From the NCBI GenBank assembly GCA_963855995.1, contig OY979716.1, forward strand, positions 21,355,321-21,419,320: 64,000 nt of DNA, given 5' to 3'. Made by a program: the position numbers and the translations under genes. Source of the DNA: Muricea muricata (taxonomy: Eukaryota; Cnidaria; Anthozoa; Malacalcyonacea; Plexauridae). This document shows, piece after piece, positions 1 through 9,373 of this stretch; the stretch's first letter is position 1, and each line of letters opens with the position of its first letter. Under the pieces are notes generated by a model. It saw only the letters and a program-made list of their open reading frames with translations. It had not been told where the DNA came from and ran no database searches.

Positions 1-642
1 TACTTGGCTCGTTCTTTCGTATCCATTCCATGTTCTTGGTCAAGATGGTTAGCTAGTCTAGCAATATTTGTACTTCCACAGCCAAAAACAGGTCAGTTTC
101 TACGTGTACGTCCCATGTTTATTGCACGAGTTCCTAGGATTACTGACTCGCGTTTACGTGTGATAGATATTTTATATGGCCCATTCTAGCCCGTTTTAGC
201 CCTATAAGGCACTTTACGGCCCGATTCATGGGCTAACGTGTTCTCACCCTTCAGGCTTACCTTTCGTTGTTCGTGCTGTAGTTGATTCACCTGGCTCAGT
301 TGACTTATAAGCTGTTATTACAATGTATTGGACTGTTCGTTTAGAATAACTGAATGAAGTTATTAAGTCGAATAATCGTTGCTACATTTTTATTAATAAC
401 GGTTTATAGCTATGTTGTGTTTTGACTTCCTTGTTTATACACAATAGTGTTAATTTTGTTTGTAATCTTTTCTTGTATTTACGTGTAATCTTTTCACTAT
501 ACAGCACGAGATATTATAAAAGGAGTGTTGAGACACTGGTCAATGCTAACAGTGTTTTTAAGTAAAAAAAAACCCGACTTGATAGATTCCGTTTGTATTC
601 CTTTTTAGTGCAGTATTGTGATGAGTGGCGAAAATTTACGTC
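1..642. other. No recognisable gene
   Basis: AT-rich sequence. A short open stretch at the very start of the window matches nothing I recognise and lacks splice or promoter support. No repeat structure was noted before the microsatellite that follows. Confidence 0.5.
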
Positions 643-907
643 AGTGAGTGAGCGAGCGAGCGAGCGAGCGAGCGAGCGAGCGAGTCAGTCAGTCAGTCAG
701 TCAGTCAGTCAGTCAGTCAGTCAGTCAGTCAGTCAGTCAGTCAGTCAGTCAGTCAGTCAGTCAGTCAGTCAGTCAGTCAGTCAGTCAGTCAGTCAGTCAG
801 TCAGTCAGTCAGTCAGTCAGTCAGTCAGTCAGTCAGTCAGTCAGTCAGTCAGTCAGTCAGTCAGTCAGTCAGTCAGTCAGTCAGTCAGTCAGTCAGTCAG
901 TCAGTCA
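643..907. repeat. (GAGC)n followed by (GTCA)n tetranucleotide array
   Basis: A short run of GAGC units changes at about position 684 into more than fifty uninterrupted GTCA units ending near 907. Because four is not a multiple of three, all frames stay open and give spurious Ser-Val-Ser-Gln proteins; these are not genes. The purity of the array suggests recent expansion and probable length polymorphism. Confidence 0.95.
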
Positions 908-977
908 TAGTGTAAACTCCGGGGGGTTGTGCAAATTTCGAACACGTTGCTTAAATGTCATTCTTACAAGGTTTTAA

Positions 978-2200
978 TGAAAATTACTTGAATTTGCCAG
1001 AGTTTAGTTATACACCAGTGTCTGCTGTTGTTCGTACCGATGGGAAAGATAGTTAAATAAGCATTATGATATCTAATGAGACTAATAGTTGTATTGCACA
1101 TGTACATAAACAGTGTTGCCAAACACCCCCGGAATCTAATTATTCGACTAAGCACGTGTATAATGCGCAGCGCTTATAGACTTTACATGTAGGTCTCTAG
1201 GAGTGGGTCGCAAACATGAGTGTATTTCTATGACAATGAGAACACTATTTTAACAGGCATTGAAAGAATTTCAGTCTAGACTATTAGCTGTTCGTTTACA
1301 ACGCGTAAAAAGGGATTTTTACCTTGGAAAGCATCAAATTAAACTGAGTTTGATATGAACTGATGAGTTATGTTCATAGTATAAACATATGTAGTTGATA
1401 CGACTAAAATTTCGCTATGTTACGTCGTATATAACGTAAATTACTCTAAATGAATCGCCGCAGTTTTCTCTACATTTTAGCAAAGCTTCATGCAAAAATA
1501 ATAAAGAGCAAACAAGATACAGCGAAATCTTTCGCGTATTATAATGTAGCGGGCGCTTGCCGACTGCTCATCGTTAGTGCGAAAGTACACACATACATTT
1601 AAAAATTTCATCACATATTCATATATTCGGCTATTTCTTTATCGTATATTCCTCAAAATATCACCATATGAAGCGGTGTCGTTTTCTTAATATTTTTGCA
1701 AAGCTTCAATCGAAAACTGACAAGAAAATAGACAAGATATAACGAATTCTTCGACGTAGTGATAAGTAAAGTTTAGCGTGCGAAGTATTTGAGGTAAACA
1801 AAATTAACCGGAAGTACTATATTTCGTTGTAAAACTGCGCAAGCCAAAGGGGAAAATTTTGAAAATTTTCAAGTTTATGCAAGCATTGAGCGATAATCCT
1901 TAAAAAGTTTCGATGCATAGATTCATGTAATTGAAATAGCTTTATAATTTCTCTTAATGAGAGTCCAGTTAACGCTCTCAACCCCTACAACGCGATGAAG
2001 TTGTATGTTTACATATTCAAAAGTCTTGACTTGACACGCTTTGAAATTTTCAAAAATACACCTTCTAATTGCAGACCACAGTTTTCAGATTTATTGTTCT
2101 GTATATATTGTATTCATTGTTTCTATTTGTGTCAGTTTTTTATAAACATTTGTCTGTTCGACTTCTGAACTTTGCACTATCCTTTGATCCCTAGTTTACC
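978..2200. other. No recognisable gene
   Basis: AT-rich non-coding sequence without long open frames, obvious inverted repeats or recognisable domains on either strand. Confidence 0.5.
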
Positions 2201-2206
2201 TTAGGT

Positions 2207-2222
2207 GGTTCTTAAAAGAACC
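2207..2222 (-). terminator. Histone-type 3' stem-loop motif
   Basis: On the minus strand a 6 bp stem GGTTCT/AGAACC closes a TTTA loop and is followed by ACC, the form of metazoan replication-dependent histone mRNA 3' ends. It lies about 22 bases beyond a minus-strand stop codon at 2245-2247. The 30 residues read before that stop (Glu/Ala-rich, ending in MLQN) are not a core histone tail, and the upstream part is cut by a repeat at about 2335. It could be the 3' end of a truncated histone-like gene or a chance palindrome. Confidence 0.45.
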
Positions 2223-2334
2223 GGGTTTTTTCATTCTTTGCCTTTTAATTTTGAAGCATGGATATGTCGAAGTTCAGCACAGCTTCGGCGACGGCAGCCT
2301 TCGCTTCTTCTTCGTTTTGCTCTCCAGAGCTTAG

Positions 2335-2560
2335 TAGAATAGGTGCAGCTATATAACACTTGGTCTGCATTCACGGAGATCTTACCCCTGTAATATTGTT
2401 TGACTTTGGACGATAAAAATCATACAGTCGATGTATAAGACAAACGTGTGCCATTTTTGTGAAAGTATATACTGATTTTTTTTAACGTTACAGTAGTGCA
2501 ATGAGTATAAAGTATGAAAAAACTACAGAAATGATTATAAAAAGTTAAAACTACATAAAA
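2335..2560 (-). repeat. Dispersed repeat shared with 5975-6345
   Basis: Two blocks match the 6 kb region in the same orientation: about 60 bp at 2335-2395 (matching the N-terminal coding part of the SGNH gene near 5975-6040) and about 160 bp at 2400-2560 (matching about 6145-6320, downstream of the second RING copy). The shared order indicates two copies of one mobile cassette. Confidence 0.75.
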
Positions 2561-3048
2561 ATGTTTGTATTTTTTTCCCGAATACAACCGCAATATCCAC
2601 ATTCCAGTATATAGTTGAGTTTGTGGGAAGAATCGACGTTGCCTGAACTACGTTGATGCATTGGCGATGTATTGTTGTTCTGCAACATTGGGTTTTTGCC
2701 ACTGCTTCGCTGTTTTTTTCTTTTCGCCGCCCAATGTTCAAAACAGCTGCAGTGGACTTTTTGGTTGCAGCAAGGTGTTGCGAAGGTCCGTGGTTCTTTA
2801 TCTTCAATTGTTTCCAAACAAAAATGGCACTCTGCGCTCTCCGTTACATTCTTACATTCTTGAGCGTCTTGCCAATCGCGTTCGTCTAAGGTCATCTCTT
2901 TGGTTATAATTTCATCGTACTTTAACTGCTCTTCGATAAGTTTTAACTCCACTTGCTCTTCAACTGTTTTAGTTTTTATCGCAGTAACTTCTACTTCTTC
3001 ATCGCTTTCGTAGTCAGGAATTTTCCACTTGCGTTTAACCCTCGCCAT
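2551..3048 (-). pseudogene. RING-like zinc-finger protein, copy 1 (internal deletion)
   Basis: The likely start is the ATG ending at 3048, giving MARVKRKW; a TATA box lies about 40 bp upstream. An acidic, charged N-terminal half of about 65 residues is followed by a RING-like cluster: CHFC, then PCC...KVHC.CF..W. Compared with the related copy at 6423-6701, about 30 residues holding the second zinc-binding half (RCAYC and a CFLCL segment) are missing in frame, so the cross-brace is incomplete. The C-terminus carries another CGYCGC cluster. RING-type proteins usually act as ubiquitin ligases, but no function can be assigned here. The gene is intronless and repetitive, so it is probably an accessory gene of a mobile element. 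Confidence 0.6.
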
Positions 3049-3085
3049 CTCTGTATCATTTGAATTAAGCGCAGCAGGCGCCTTT

Positions 3086-3093
3086 CTTATATA
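3086..3093 (-). promoter_or_regulatory. TATA box of RING-like copy 1
   Basis: TATATAAG on the minus strand, about 40 bp before the ATG at 3048, with a GC-richer stretch immediately downstream. The spacing fits a TATA-driven gene with a very short 5' leader. Confidence 0.5.
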
Positions 3094-3111
3094 GACAATA
3101 GCTCCTCCCAC

Positions 3112-3829
3112 TCGGATAACTCAAGTTTTGACAGCTATAGTAGACGCCGAGGTCCGCTTTTTGATTAGCCAATCATATTTCTTGACCTCTTGACCTTGAA
3201 TAATTATCGGATAACCTACTAATTACATTAAATAAATTATATAATTACATAAATTGTCATAATTAACCGCTGACCATACATAAATTAGTCTTACAGGCTC
3301 AGATAAGCAAGTAGGGAGAGGGGGGTCCAGGGGGGGGGGGGGGGGCGTAGCCTATCACCTGTATTTCTTTCTTTAAATTTTGTACTAAGGTACTAAACAT
3401 ATTCTGAATAGTATCCGAAGATATCGATATCTTTGGCTGTTTGGTAAACAATACTGTGCGACAAAATAACCAGACAAAATACACGATCATAATTCATATA
3501 ACGCGACCAGACAAAATACACGATCATAATTCATATAATAGCTAGAATATATACACAACACAAACATGACATATGAAATATGAAACCCGTAATTGTTGAA
3601 AGAATGCAGACAATGTAAAGAAATTTATTATTAAACACGATCTTAATATCGCAAACCATTCACTAATCAGAGCACGGCTAGAGCGTTACAAAACGCAGTC
3701 GCTCGACCAATCAGAGCACGGTTATAGCGTACGTAACATCAGAGCATGGCTATAGCGTACGTAACGCTGTTCGCAGTAAAGCACTGAAATAAAATTACTG
3801 AAACAAAATCACTACCACCACAGTAAAAG
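3112..3829. repeat. Non-coding stretch with short direct repeats
   Basis: No gene seen. It contains an exact double copy of a roughly 32 bp unit at about 3470-3537 and three degenerate copies of a unit beginning TCAGAGCAYGG at about 3667-3762. A run of more than 15 G lies near 3330-3345. Confidence 0.6.
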
Positions 3830-4627
3830 TTATGTATTACTTTCTCTCCAATAAGCAAGATATCTTAAAATACAATTCATTTCACGGTCTTCCTTATTGC
3901 TGTGCAGTTGCCACAAAGTATACAAAGCAATTTCAGGCTCTCTCTCTAAGTGTCTTAAATGTTCGAGAGCGTCTTTATGACAGCTCAGTTTCAATACCCT
4001 TGTTGCTTCGATGAATTCGTCCCAAACCGATCGATTTCCGTTCAGTAATGCGACAGTCTTTTTTTAATACAGTTCCCATTTCTCTTCTTCAGTCAGCATC
4101 AGACAGTCATGTTGTCTTTGACTTGGGTGATCAATCTTGCAACCACAACAATTCTCTTCACAGAATCGCTCGATTTCTGTAAAAACAACGTGTGTATATA
4201 TCACTTCGATCAGTGGAAACATTTTCTGATATTCAACAGCGGATATTTTATCCACATCGTCGTGACCAAATCCACAATCACGAACTCGTCTTCTTCTTGC
4301 AAAGCGTCGGTTATTCATTTTTGTCTTCAAGTTTCCATTAAACAGCATAGTGATCGTAGTGAGTACACATAATAAAGCATCTTTAAGGTCAACCGAAGCC
4401 ATATAACAGTTACGTTTAACGAGGCTTACTACAGTTGAAAAAGACTCCATTTTAAAATGTAAATACTCAATAAATTGATTTAAACCTTTAAGTGAGAACA
4501 ATTTCTGGTATTCAACAGCGGATATTTTATCCACATCGTCGTGACAAAATCCACAATCACGAACTCGTCTTCTTCTTGCAAAGCGTCGGTTATTCATTTT
4601 TGTCTTCAAGTTTCCATTAAACAGCAT
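3830..4627 (-). pseudogene. Unrecognised TATA-driven repeat-associated gene with internal duplication and stop
   Basis: An open frame runs from the ATG ending at 4627 to an in-frame TAA at 4064-4066. The same frame then continues with well-formed coding sequence to a TAA at 3830-3832. The protein begins with a basic RRFARRRRVRDCGF segment, followed by a Cys-rich stretch (CEENCCGC, DHPSQ...HDC) and a helical C-terminal half (WDEFIEATRVLKL, HLRHLE). The first part is present twice (4222-4367 and 4502-4644) with a DIRS-type RT fragment between. I have the impression this protein is multicopy in anthozoan genomes, but I cannot name its family. The intact ancestor was probably 3830-4348 long. Confidence 0.5.
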
Positions 4628-4644
4628 AGTGATCGTAGTGAGTA
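4222..4644 (-). repeat. 145 bp direct duplication flanking an RT fragment
   Basis: Bases about 4222-4367 and 4502-4644 are nearly identical direct copies containing the start region of the repeat gene. They bracket 4368-4500. This looks like a retroelement fragment captured between duplicated ends, or a tandem duplication with filler DNA. Confidence 0.8.
4368..4500 (-). mobile_element. DIRS/Ngaro-type reverse transcriptase fragment
   Basis: The minus-strand reading contains LNQFIEYLHFKM, then a short linker, then CYMASVDLKDA. The last is the first catalytic-Asp block typical of DIRS-like (tyrosine recombinase) retroelement reverse transcriptases. Only about 40 residues remain. The fragment is in frame with the duplicated host gene on both sides. 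Confidence 0.6.
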
Positions 4645-4659
4645 CAACGCGACGGTAAA

Positions 4660-4667
4660 CTTATATA
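4660..4667 (-). promoter_or_regulatory. TATA box of the repeat gene
   Basis: TATATAAG on the minus strand 33 bp before the ATG at 4627, the same arrangement as the RING-like gene at 3048. The shared architecture suggests both belong to one type of compact, TATA-driven mobile cassette. Confidence 0.45.
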
Positions 4668-5154
4668 GTCCAAACGTATCGGTGAATTTATATAGTTTTA
4701 AGCAAAAATAATGTGCATCAAACCAGCACATAATAATGATCAAATAAGCAACCCATATAACCATTAGGGTTTATGCAGAATTAATGTAGGTGCATCAAAC
4801 CAGCACATAATATAACATACAAAGCCCTTATCAAGGCATATAATGAGATATATATGCAATATGGCAGCGACAAGTAAGTCCAGATAAATTTAATATGTTT
4901 TAGCTAAAAAATCCGTTGTTGAATCCTGTTAAATCACGAATAAAGCTGATAGAATGTTTAAACTAACCTTGCTATTCCTTTGGCCAATATTTTATGCACA
5001 AACAAGTTCATTATCTTCTCCATTTGTTTAAATACCTGTACAAATATGTTTTTTGATTTTGTTCGCTTGTTGCTATGCTACCGCGCCGAAGAAGAACCGG
5101 AAGGAAGGCGGTTGGTGTGTCTTGTTTTAGATTTCAAAATGAATGTAATAAAGT

Positions 5155-5265
5155 GAAAATTGCACTTCGTGTCGTGCAATTTTGGTCTGAAATCAAACTT
5201 GTGATTACAAATCGCGCGTTTGATTTCAGACCAAATTGCACTCCACTCAGTGCAATTACCATTAT
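5155..5265. repeat. Small hairpin repeat (MITE-like)
   Basis: Arms of about 24 bp (GTGCAATTTTGGTCTGAAAT at 5176 and its near-exact complement ending at about 5242) close a loop of roughly 20 bases. Outer TTGCAC motifs extend the symmetry. I believe very similar hairpins are abundant in anthozoan genomes; that is recollection, not a search. Confidence 0.7.
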
Positions 5266-5517
5266 AAATACTCTCAGATGGGCATCTGCATAAAAAAACG
5301 TAAAAGCAAGTACCAAGGACCTATAAAGCCAAGGACCTGTATGATAAACAGTTAACAAGTGACAGAGCCTTCAAGATCGCTTCCTCATGGATTTTGGAAC
5401 TGTATAAAAACAAAACGGTCGATCAGGACTTTATTACTAGTTAAATATCCTTTACAAAATGAGGCCAAAGCCATAAATACAAATTAATGAAAAACAACAA
5501 AAACCAAGCTACCGTAC

Positions 5518-6054
5518 TTATAGTTTGTTAAGGGCTTTCAAGATTGCCCCGCGATAGCTTCGGTACAAACGATACTGTCCTTGTGAGTTACAATGTACTC
5601 CATCCAAGGACAGCAAATTTACATCACTACCAAAGTCAAGGTGTTCCCAGAGAAATATGCCCGCTTCGTTTTCAAGCACAACGCACAAATACTGCCGTAG
5701 ATTCGGCGCTGTGGAATGCGGTATTTTGCGATCAATAACCTGGCAAACCACAACAACTTTTACTCGAAGCTCGTCACGAAAAAAGCGTGAAAGCTCCTCG
5801 GTACGAGAGCCTACAACTTCTGGAGAAAGATGACACAAATCGTTTGTGCCCAGCTCTAAAATTATGTTGTCTGGTTGAATACTAGCAATAGCTGAAATAT
5901 CATATTTTCTCACTTTTTCCACTGTGCGACCGCCTGTGCCTTTTAAACAAACATAGACGCCAGATCCCGCCAAAGTAGAATAGGTGCAGCTATAGAACCG
6001 CTGAATCAGCATTTTTGAGGAGCTCTTACCCCTGTGAATGAGTTCCCAGGCCAT
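5518..6054 (-). CDS. SGNH/GDSL-type hydrolase domain protein, probably from a Ngaro/DIRS-like element
   Basis: The 178-residue frame contains GTGGRT, then ILELGTNDL (block III, catalytic-site Gly-Thr-Asn-Asp) and near the C-terminus LSLDGVHCN (block V, the Asp-x-x-His pair). These are the hallmarks of SGNH hydrolases. The block I Ser (GDS) is not visible: the first about 30 residues look replaced by repeat sequence shared with 2335-2395, so the N-terminus is truncated or spliced. Ngaro-type retroelements are known to carry such ORFs, and a DIRS-type RT fragment lies 1 kb away. Without the serine it would be inactive. The start at 6054 is the first in-frame Met and is uncertain. Confidence 0.6.
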   Translation of the reverse strand: MAWELIHRGKSSSKMLIQRFYSCTYSTLAGSGVYVCLKGTGGRTVEKVRKYDISAIASIQPDNIILELGTNDLCHLSPEVVGSRTEELSRFFRDELRVKVVVVCQVIDRKIPHSTAPNLRQYLCVVLENEAGIFLWEHLDFGSDVNLLSLDGVHCNSQGQYRLYRSYRGAILKALNKL

Positions 6055-6144
6055 CCGTGTGAGACAGGTGCGCGCGCATCCTGACCGGAGATACGTGTAA
6101 AACCAGTTTTAACCGGTTTGGGCTATTGTTTTGAGAGGAAAGAC

Positions 6145-6345
6145 GTGATATTGTTTGGCTTTGGACGATAAAAATCATACAGTCGATGTTTAAGACAAAC
6201 GTGTGCCATTTTTGTTAAAGTATATACTGATTTTTTATTTTTTTAACGTTACAACTGTGCAATGAGTATAAAGTATGAAAAAAATACAGAAATTATTATA
6301 AAAAGTTAAAACTACATAGAAATGTTTATATTTTTTTCCAACCGC
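6145..6345 (-). repeat. Second copy of the RING 3'-flank repeat
   Basis: Matches 2400-2560 in the same orientation with small indels. It follows the second RING-like copy just as the first follows RING copy 1, supporting duplication of a RING-plus-tail cassette. Confidence 0.75.
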
Positions 6346-6422
6346 AATATCCACATTCCAGAATATAATTCGCGTTTGTGGGAAGAATCGACGTTGCCTG
6401 AACTACGTTGATACATTGGCTA

Positions 6423-6701
6423 TGTATTGTTGTTCTGCAACATTGGGTTTTTGCCACTGCTTCGTTGTTTTTTTCTTTTCAGACATAAAAAACATAGCTG
6501 TTCGCTAGGAAATATTGTTCTGCAATATGCACAGCGAACTGTTGTGCTACCAGTTTTTGTAATTGCGGTCGCCGCCCAATGTTCAAAACTGCTGCAGTGA
6601 ACTTTTTGGTTGCAGCAAGGTGTTACGAAGGTCCGTGGTTCTTTATCTTCAATTGTTTCCAAACAAAAATGGCGCTCTTCGCTCTCCGTTACATTTTTAC
6701 A
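6423..6701 (-). pseudogene. RING-like zinc finger, copy 2, fused to a Penelope-like endonuclease frame
   Basis: The last 93 residues of a 356-residue open frame carry HFC, PCC..KVHC..F..W and RCAYC, then CFLCL. The second half of the zinc cluster missing from copy 1 is present here, but the first Cys of CHFC is HF-flanked and an early TAG ends the protein where copy 1 continues. The N-terminal 65 residues of copy 1 are absent and replaced by the Penelope-like frame, so this is a chimera made by insertion or recombination. Confidence 0.6.
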
Positions 6702-7436
6702 TAAGATTCTAAAAAGCGATATTATCGTATTTGGTAAAATTTCTTCTGGTTCGGGGAGAGCTCCAACAATTTCCATACTTATTTTATACAGAATTGAATA
6801 CTCAATACCCCTTTGCTTCAGATCCCAGATGTGTTTACTTAGTTCCGTGCAATTCTGTTTTTGAATGCTGCGAAATGATGTTTTATGATTGGTGTATCGT
6901 AATTTGAATTTGTTTTCTGTCAGTCCTACATATGTTTCGGGAGGTTGCTTATCAGATGTGCTCACTGTGGCTTGGTATACAATAGATTCGGTCAGGCAAT
7001 TCTCGGGGATCGGGCATTCAATAGGTTTCCGGCAGTTGCAATTGCTTACTTGAGTTTCTTTTACTGGTTTAGGTGTTAGTATAGATTTGTTGTGGCCGTC
7101 TATGTTTTGTTTGATGTTGCTCATACAACTGTAGCTGATTTTTACAGTGTTCCGGTTGAATATTTTATGTAAAATGTGTCCTACCGGGAATTCTTCGTCT
7201 AGGATCTTTAGGAAGGTCATGCCGATGTTTGTAGCGACGTTTTCACTAAATGGCGGGTTATACCAAGTGATGTTGCGTTTACGACTGCGCGAGTTGGTTT
7301 TGTTTTGGCTAGTCGGAGGTTGGAAATTCAATTGGTGTTGGTATCCACTCTTTGATAGGGCTTCTTGGTACAATGGCGCAGCACTTTGGAACGAGTCTTC
7401 GTCGAACGATATTTCGCAAAGTCTTTTATTTATAGC
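6702..7436 (-). mobile_element. Penelope-like element, C-terminal half with GIY-YIG endonuclease
   Basis: Reads about 245 residues homologous by eye to the C-terminal half of the intact element at 51133-53298. In order: INKRL...[32 protein letters not shown], a CNC...C...C cluster, IVYQATV (GIY position), TYVGLTENKF.LRY.NH (YIG position and downstream Arg/His) and TELSKHIWDLK (catalytic Glu). The RT half is missing. The frame is still open and runs into the RING-like domain, so the fragment is recent or the fusion has been kept open by chance. Confidence 0.75.
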
Positions 7437-7497
7437 TAGCGATAAAGGACAGCAGAACACAGAGAATGACACCAGATCGCAGAGAAGCACGGGAAGA

Positions 7498-7550
7498 ACT
7501 TCGGCCTTTATCGCGATGATGGACTTGGAGTTGTTAAAGCACTACTGCTA
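7498..7550 (+). mobile_element. Penelope-like RT fragment in opposite orientation
   Basis: The plus strand reads NFGLYRDDGLGVVK, the catalytic YRDD block of the same Penelope-like family. Only about 50 bases are present, followed directly by a LINE 3' end. It marks a rearrangement breakpoint. Confidence 0.55.
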
Positions 7551-7599
7551 CTCATCTGGCGCGATAGGAGTGCTTAAGCGCTTCAGCGCTTGAGCGCTT

Positions 7600-7969
7600 C
7601 TACACCACATGTATTAGACCAATCTTGGAATACGCATGTCCCGTTTTCCATGACAGTTTGCCCAAATACCTATCGAAAGATTTGGAATCGATTCAGAAGA
7701 GAGCGTTGAGGGTAATCCATCCCTGGACTCCATATTCTGATGCGTTGTCGCTCACCGGTCTCCAACCTCTTAGTACAAGAAGAGATAATATAACTAACAA
7801 ACTCTTCCAGAACATCGTGGCGGATAAAAATCATAAGCTTCATAAATTTATACCACCACGAAACACGTGTGTCACTGAACTTAGGACAAAACATAATTTT
7901 AATGCGAACTTTCAAACAGATCGTTTTAAAAACAGTTTTTTTATTGCGAATTCACTGAAATTTTAGCTA
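7600..7969 (+). mobile_element. 5'-truncated LINE, end of the RT ORF
   Basis: The frame reads IRPILEYACPVFHDSLP, IQKRALRVI and LTGLQPLSTRRD, ending in a stop at 7964-7966. This is the conserved C-terminal region of CR1/L2-like and related LINE reverse transcriptases. The 3' tail of about 180 bp leads directly into the (ATCT)n array at 8154. Such 5' truncation is normal for LINE insertions. It differs from the LINE at 24.4-29.4 kb. Confidence 0.75.
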
Positions 7970-8153
7970 ATAAAAATTAAGTAGACCTGAACATTTAAAA
8001 GATTGATATAATGTAATCTGTATTTATATTCTTTATAATAAGTTAAACTTTAGTTTGTTTTATGTAATTTTGTAGCAATGGTGATATACAGTATTGATTC
8101 TTATGTAATGTAAACATAATTCAGCTTATGGCTGCAATGTTTATCAATTAAAA

Positions 8154-8154
8154 C

Positions 8155-8207
<53 letters not shown>
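8154..8207 (+). repeat. (ATCT)n LINE tail
   Basis: About thirteen ATCT units immediately after the LINE 3' end. Simple tetranucleotide tails are typical of several LINE clades lacking poly(A). Confidence 0.85.
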
Positions 8208-8960
8208 AGTACTCACGCATTGATACCTGATGTAGTCAAAACATAACTACGTAATGTTCAAGGTACAAGAAAACGCATGCTCTAGCAGGTGGACCGATAG
8301 TGCACAACCCGTGGGGTGCTTAGTATAATGTAAAAAGGTATAATGTGAAAAGGTAGCCCACGCACTAGAAGAGTGCACAAGTCAAAATTTGCATATTTAC
8401 TAAAACATAGCTTTACTAGAACATAGGAATTACTAAAACAGGCGTGCTTATAAAGAGTGCACAAGCCATACGACGCTCATCCTAATACGACGCTCCACTA
8501 ATAGGACGTTCCTATGCAAAAAATACAGACGTGCATAATATAAAAGAGAGAAATGTGCTATTGTTTTCATGTAGAATATGAGTAAGTCATTGTGTATTGC
8601 CTTCCACTCACCAGCTACTGATCAAGGCTACTTTGAACAGCCCCGGCCCTTGTGACACCGGGAGGCGGTTTAAAAGGTGAAAGACTACACAAGCACAAGT
8701 TTAAGGAGATTTTATTCACATTACTCAAACATTACATAATCACCACTTTCATTAGTTAATGATCTTTGGATGGATTTCCACCCCGTCCATCTCGATTTGC
8801 TCTTCTTTGCTCTTCTTTTTTATATATATATATATATATAAATATTAAAATTAAGGACATTTTACGGTACATAAACTAATTGAATAAGACTTCACCAATT
8901 ACTCTATAAAAGACAAGTAAAATAATGTTAATATTTCAAGCTTGTAAGAGATGATATAGT
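8208..8960. other. No recognisable gene
   Basis: Non-coding sequence with a short (AT)n at 8820-8840. It holds several direct repeats of TACTARAAC-type and CGACGCTC motifs near 8400-8510 but nothing I can name. Confidence 0.45.
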
Positions 8961-8963
8961 TTA

Positions 8964-9280
8964 TTAAGGAAATACATACGCCATTAAATTTAACCAAAAA
9001 GTGGGGTTTTTAAATAATTCATCCGTTTCCGGATCAGGAGCTCTAAAACGAAAACAATCAACTGTCAGAGTTCACGTTACAAAATAATGCTGCGAAATTA
9101 ATTATTCTTATGCATAAAACAATATAGGTATATGCTAAGACTTGCCTGCATGTGGGGCAGGAAAATGCTTCATTAAAATTTAGAAGGAATTGTTCCATTT
9201 CGTTAGCATGCAGCACATGTCCGCATGCCGGTTTTACTATAAACCCATTACACAGGAAACATGTATCGAAAATATGAGAA
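8964..9280 (-). CDS. RING-finger C-terminal exons (two exons, GC-AG intron)
   Basis: Exon a (about 9280-9146) reads DTCFLCNGFIV, PACGHVLHANEMEQFL and FSCPTC: paired cysteines, a CGH element and the CPxC of a RING. It ends at AG|GCAAGT, a canonical GC-type donor. Exon b (9042-8964) follows an excellent acceptor TTTTCGTTTTAG; the junction restores Arg (CPTCR) and continues APDPETDEL to a TAA at 8964-8966. The upstream exon boundary is unclear. A RING protein normally acts as an E3 ligase, but the rest of this protein is unseen. It lies just downstream, on the same strand, of a hAT-like transposase and could be its last exons or a host gene. Confidence 0.55.
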
Positions 9281-9373
9281 AAAAACAATGAGATTTTTTT
9301 TTATGGTTAATAAATATTTTCCGTTTTTCCATATTTATGTTAATAATTTGTTCACGTATGTAGTTATAAGTGT

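Noticed and set aside
593-977. Open frames with Ser-Val-Ser-Gln repeats
   Set aside because: Produced by a tetranucleotide array that is open in every frame; no gene signals around it.
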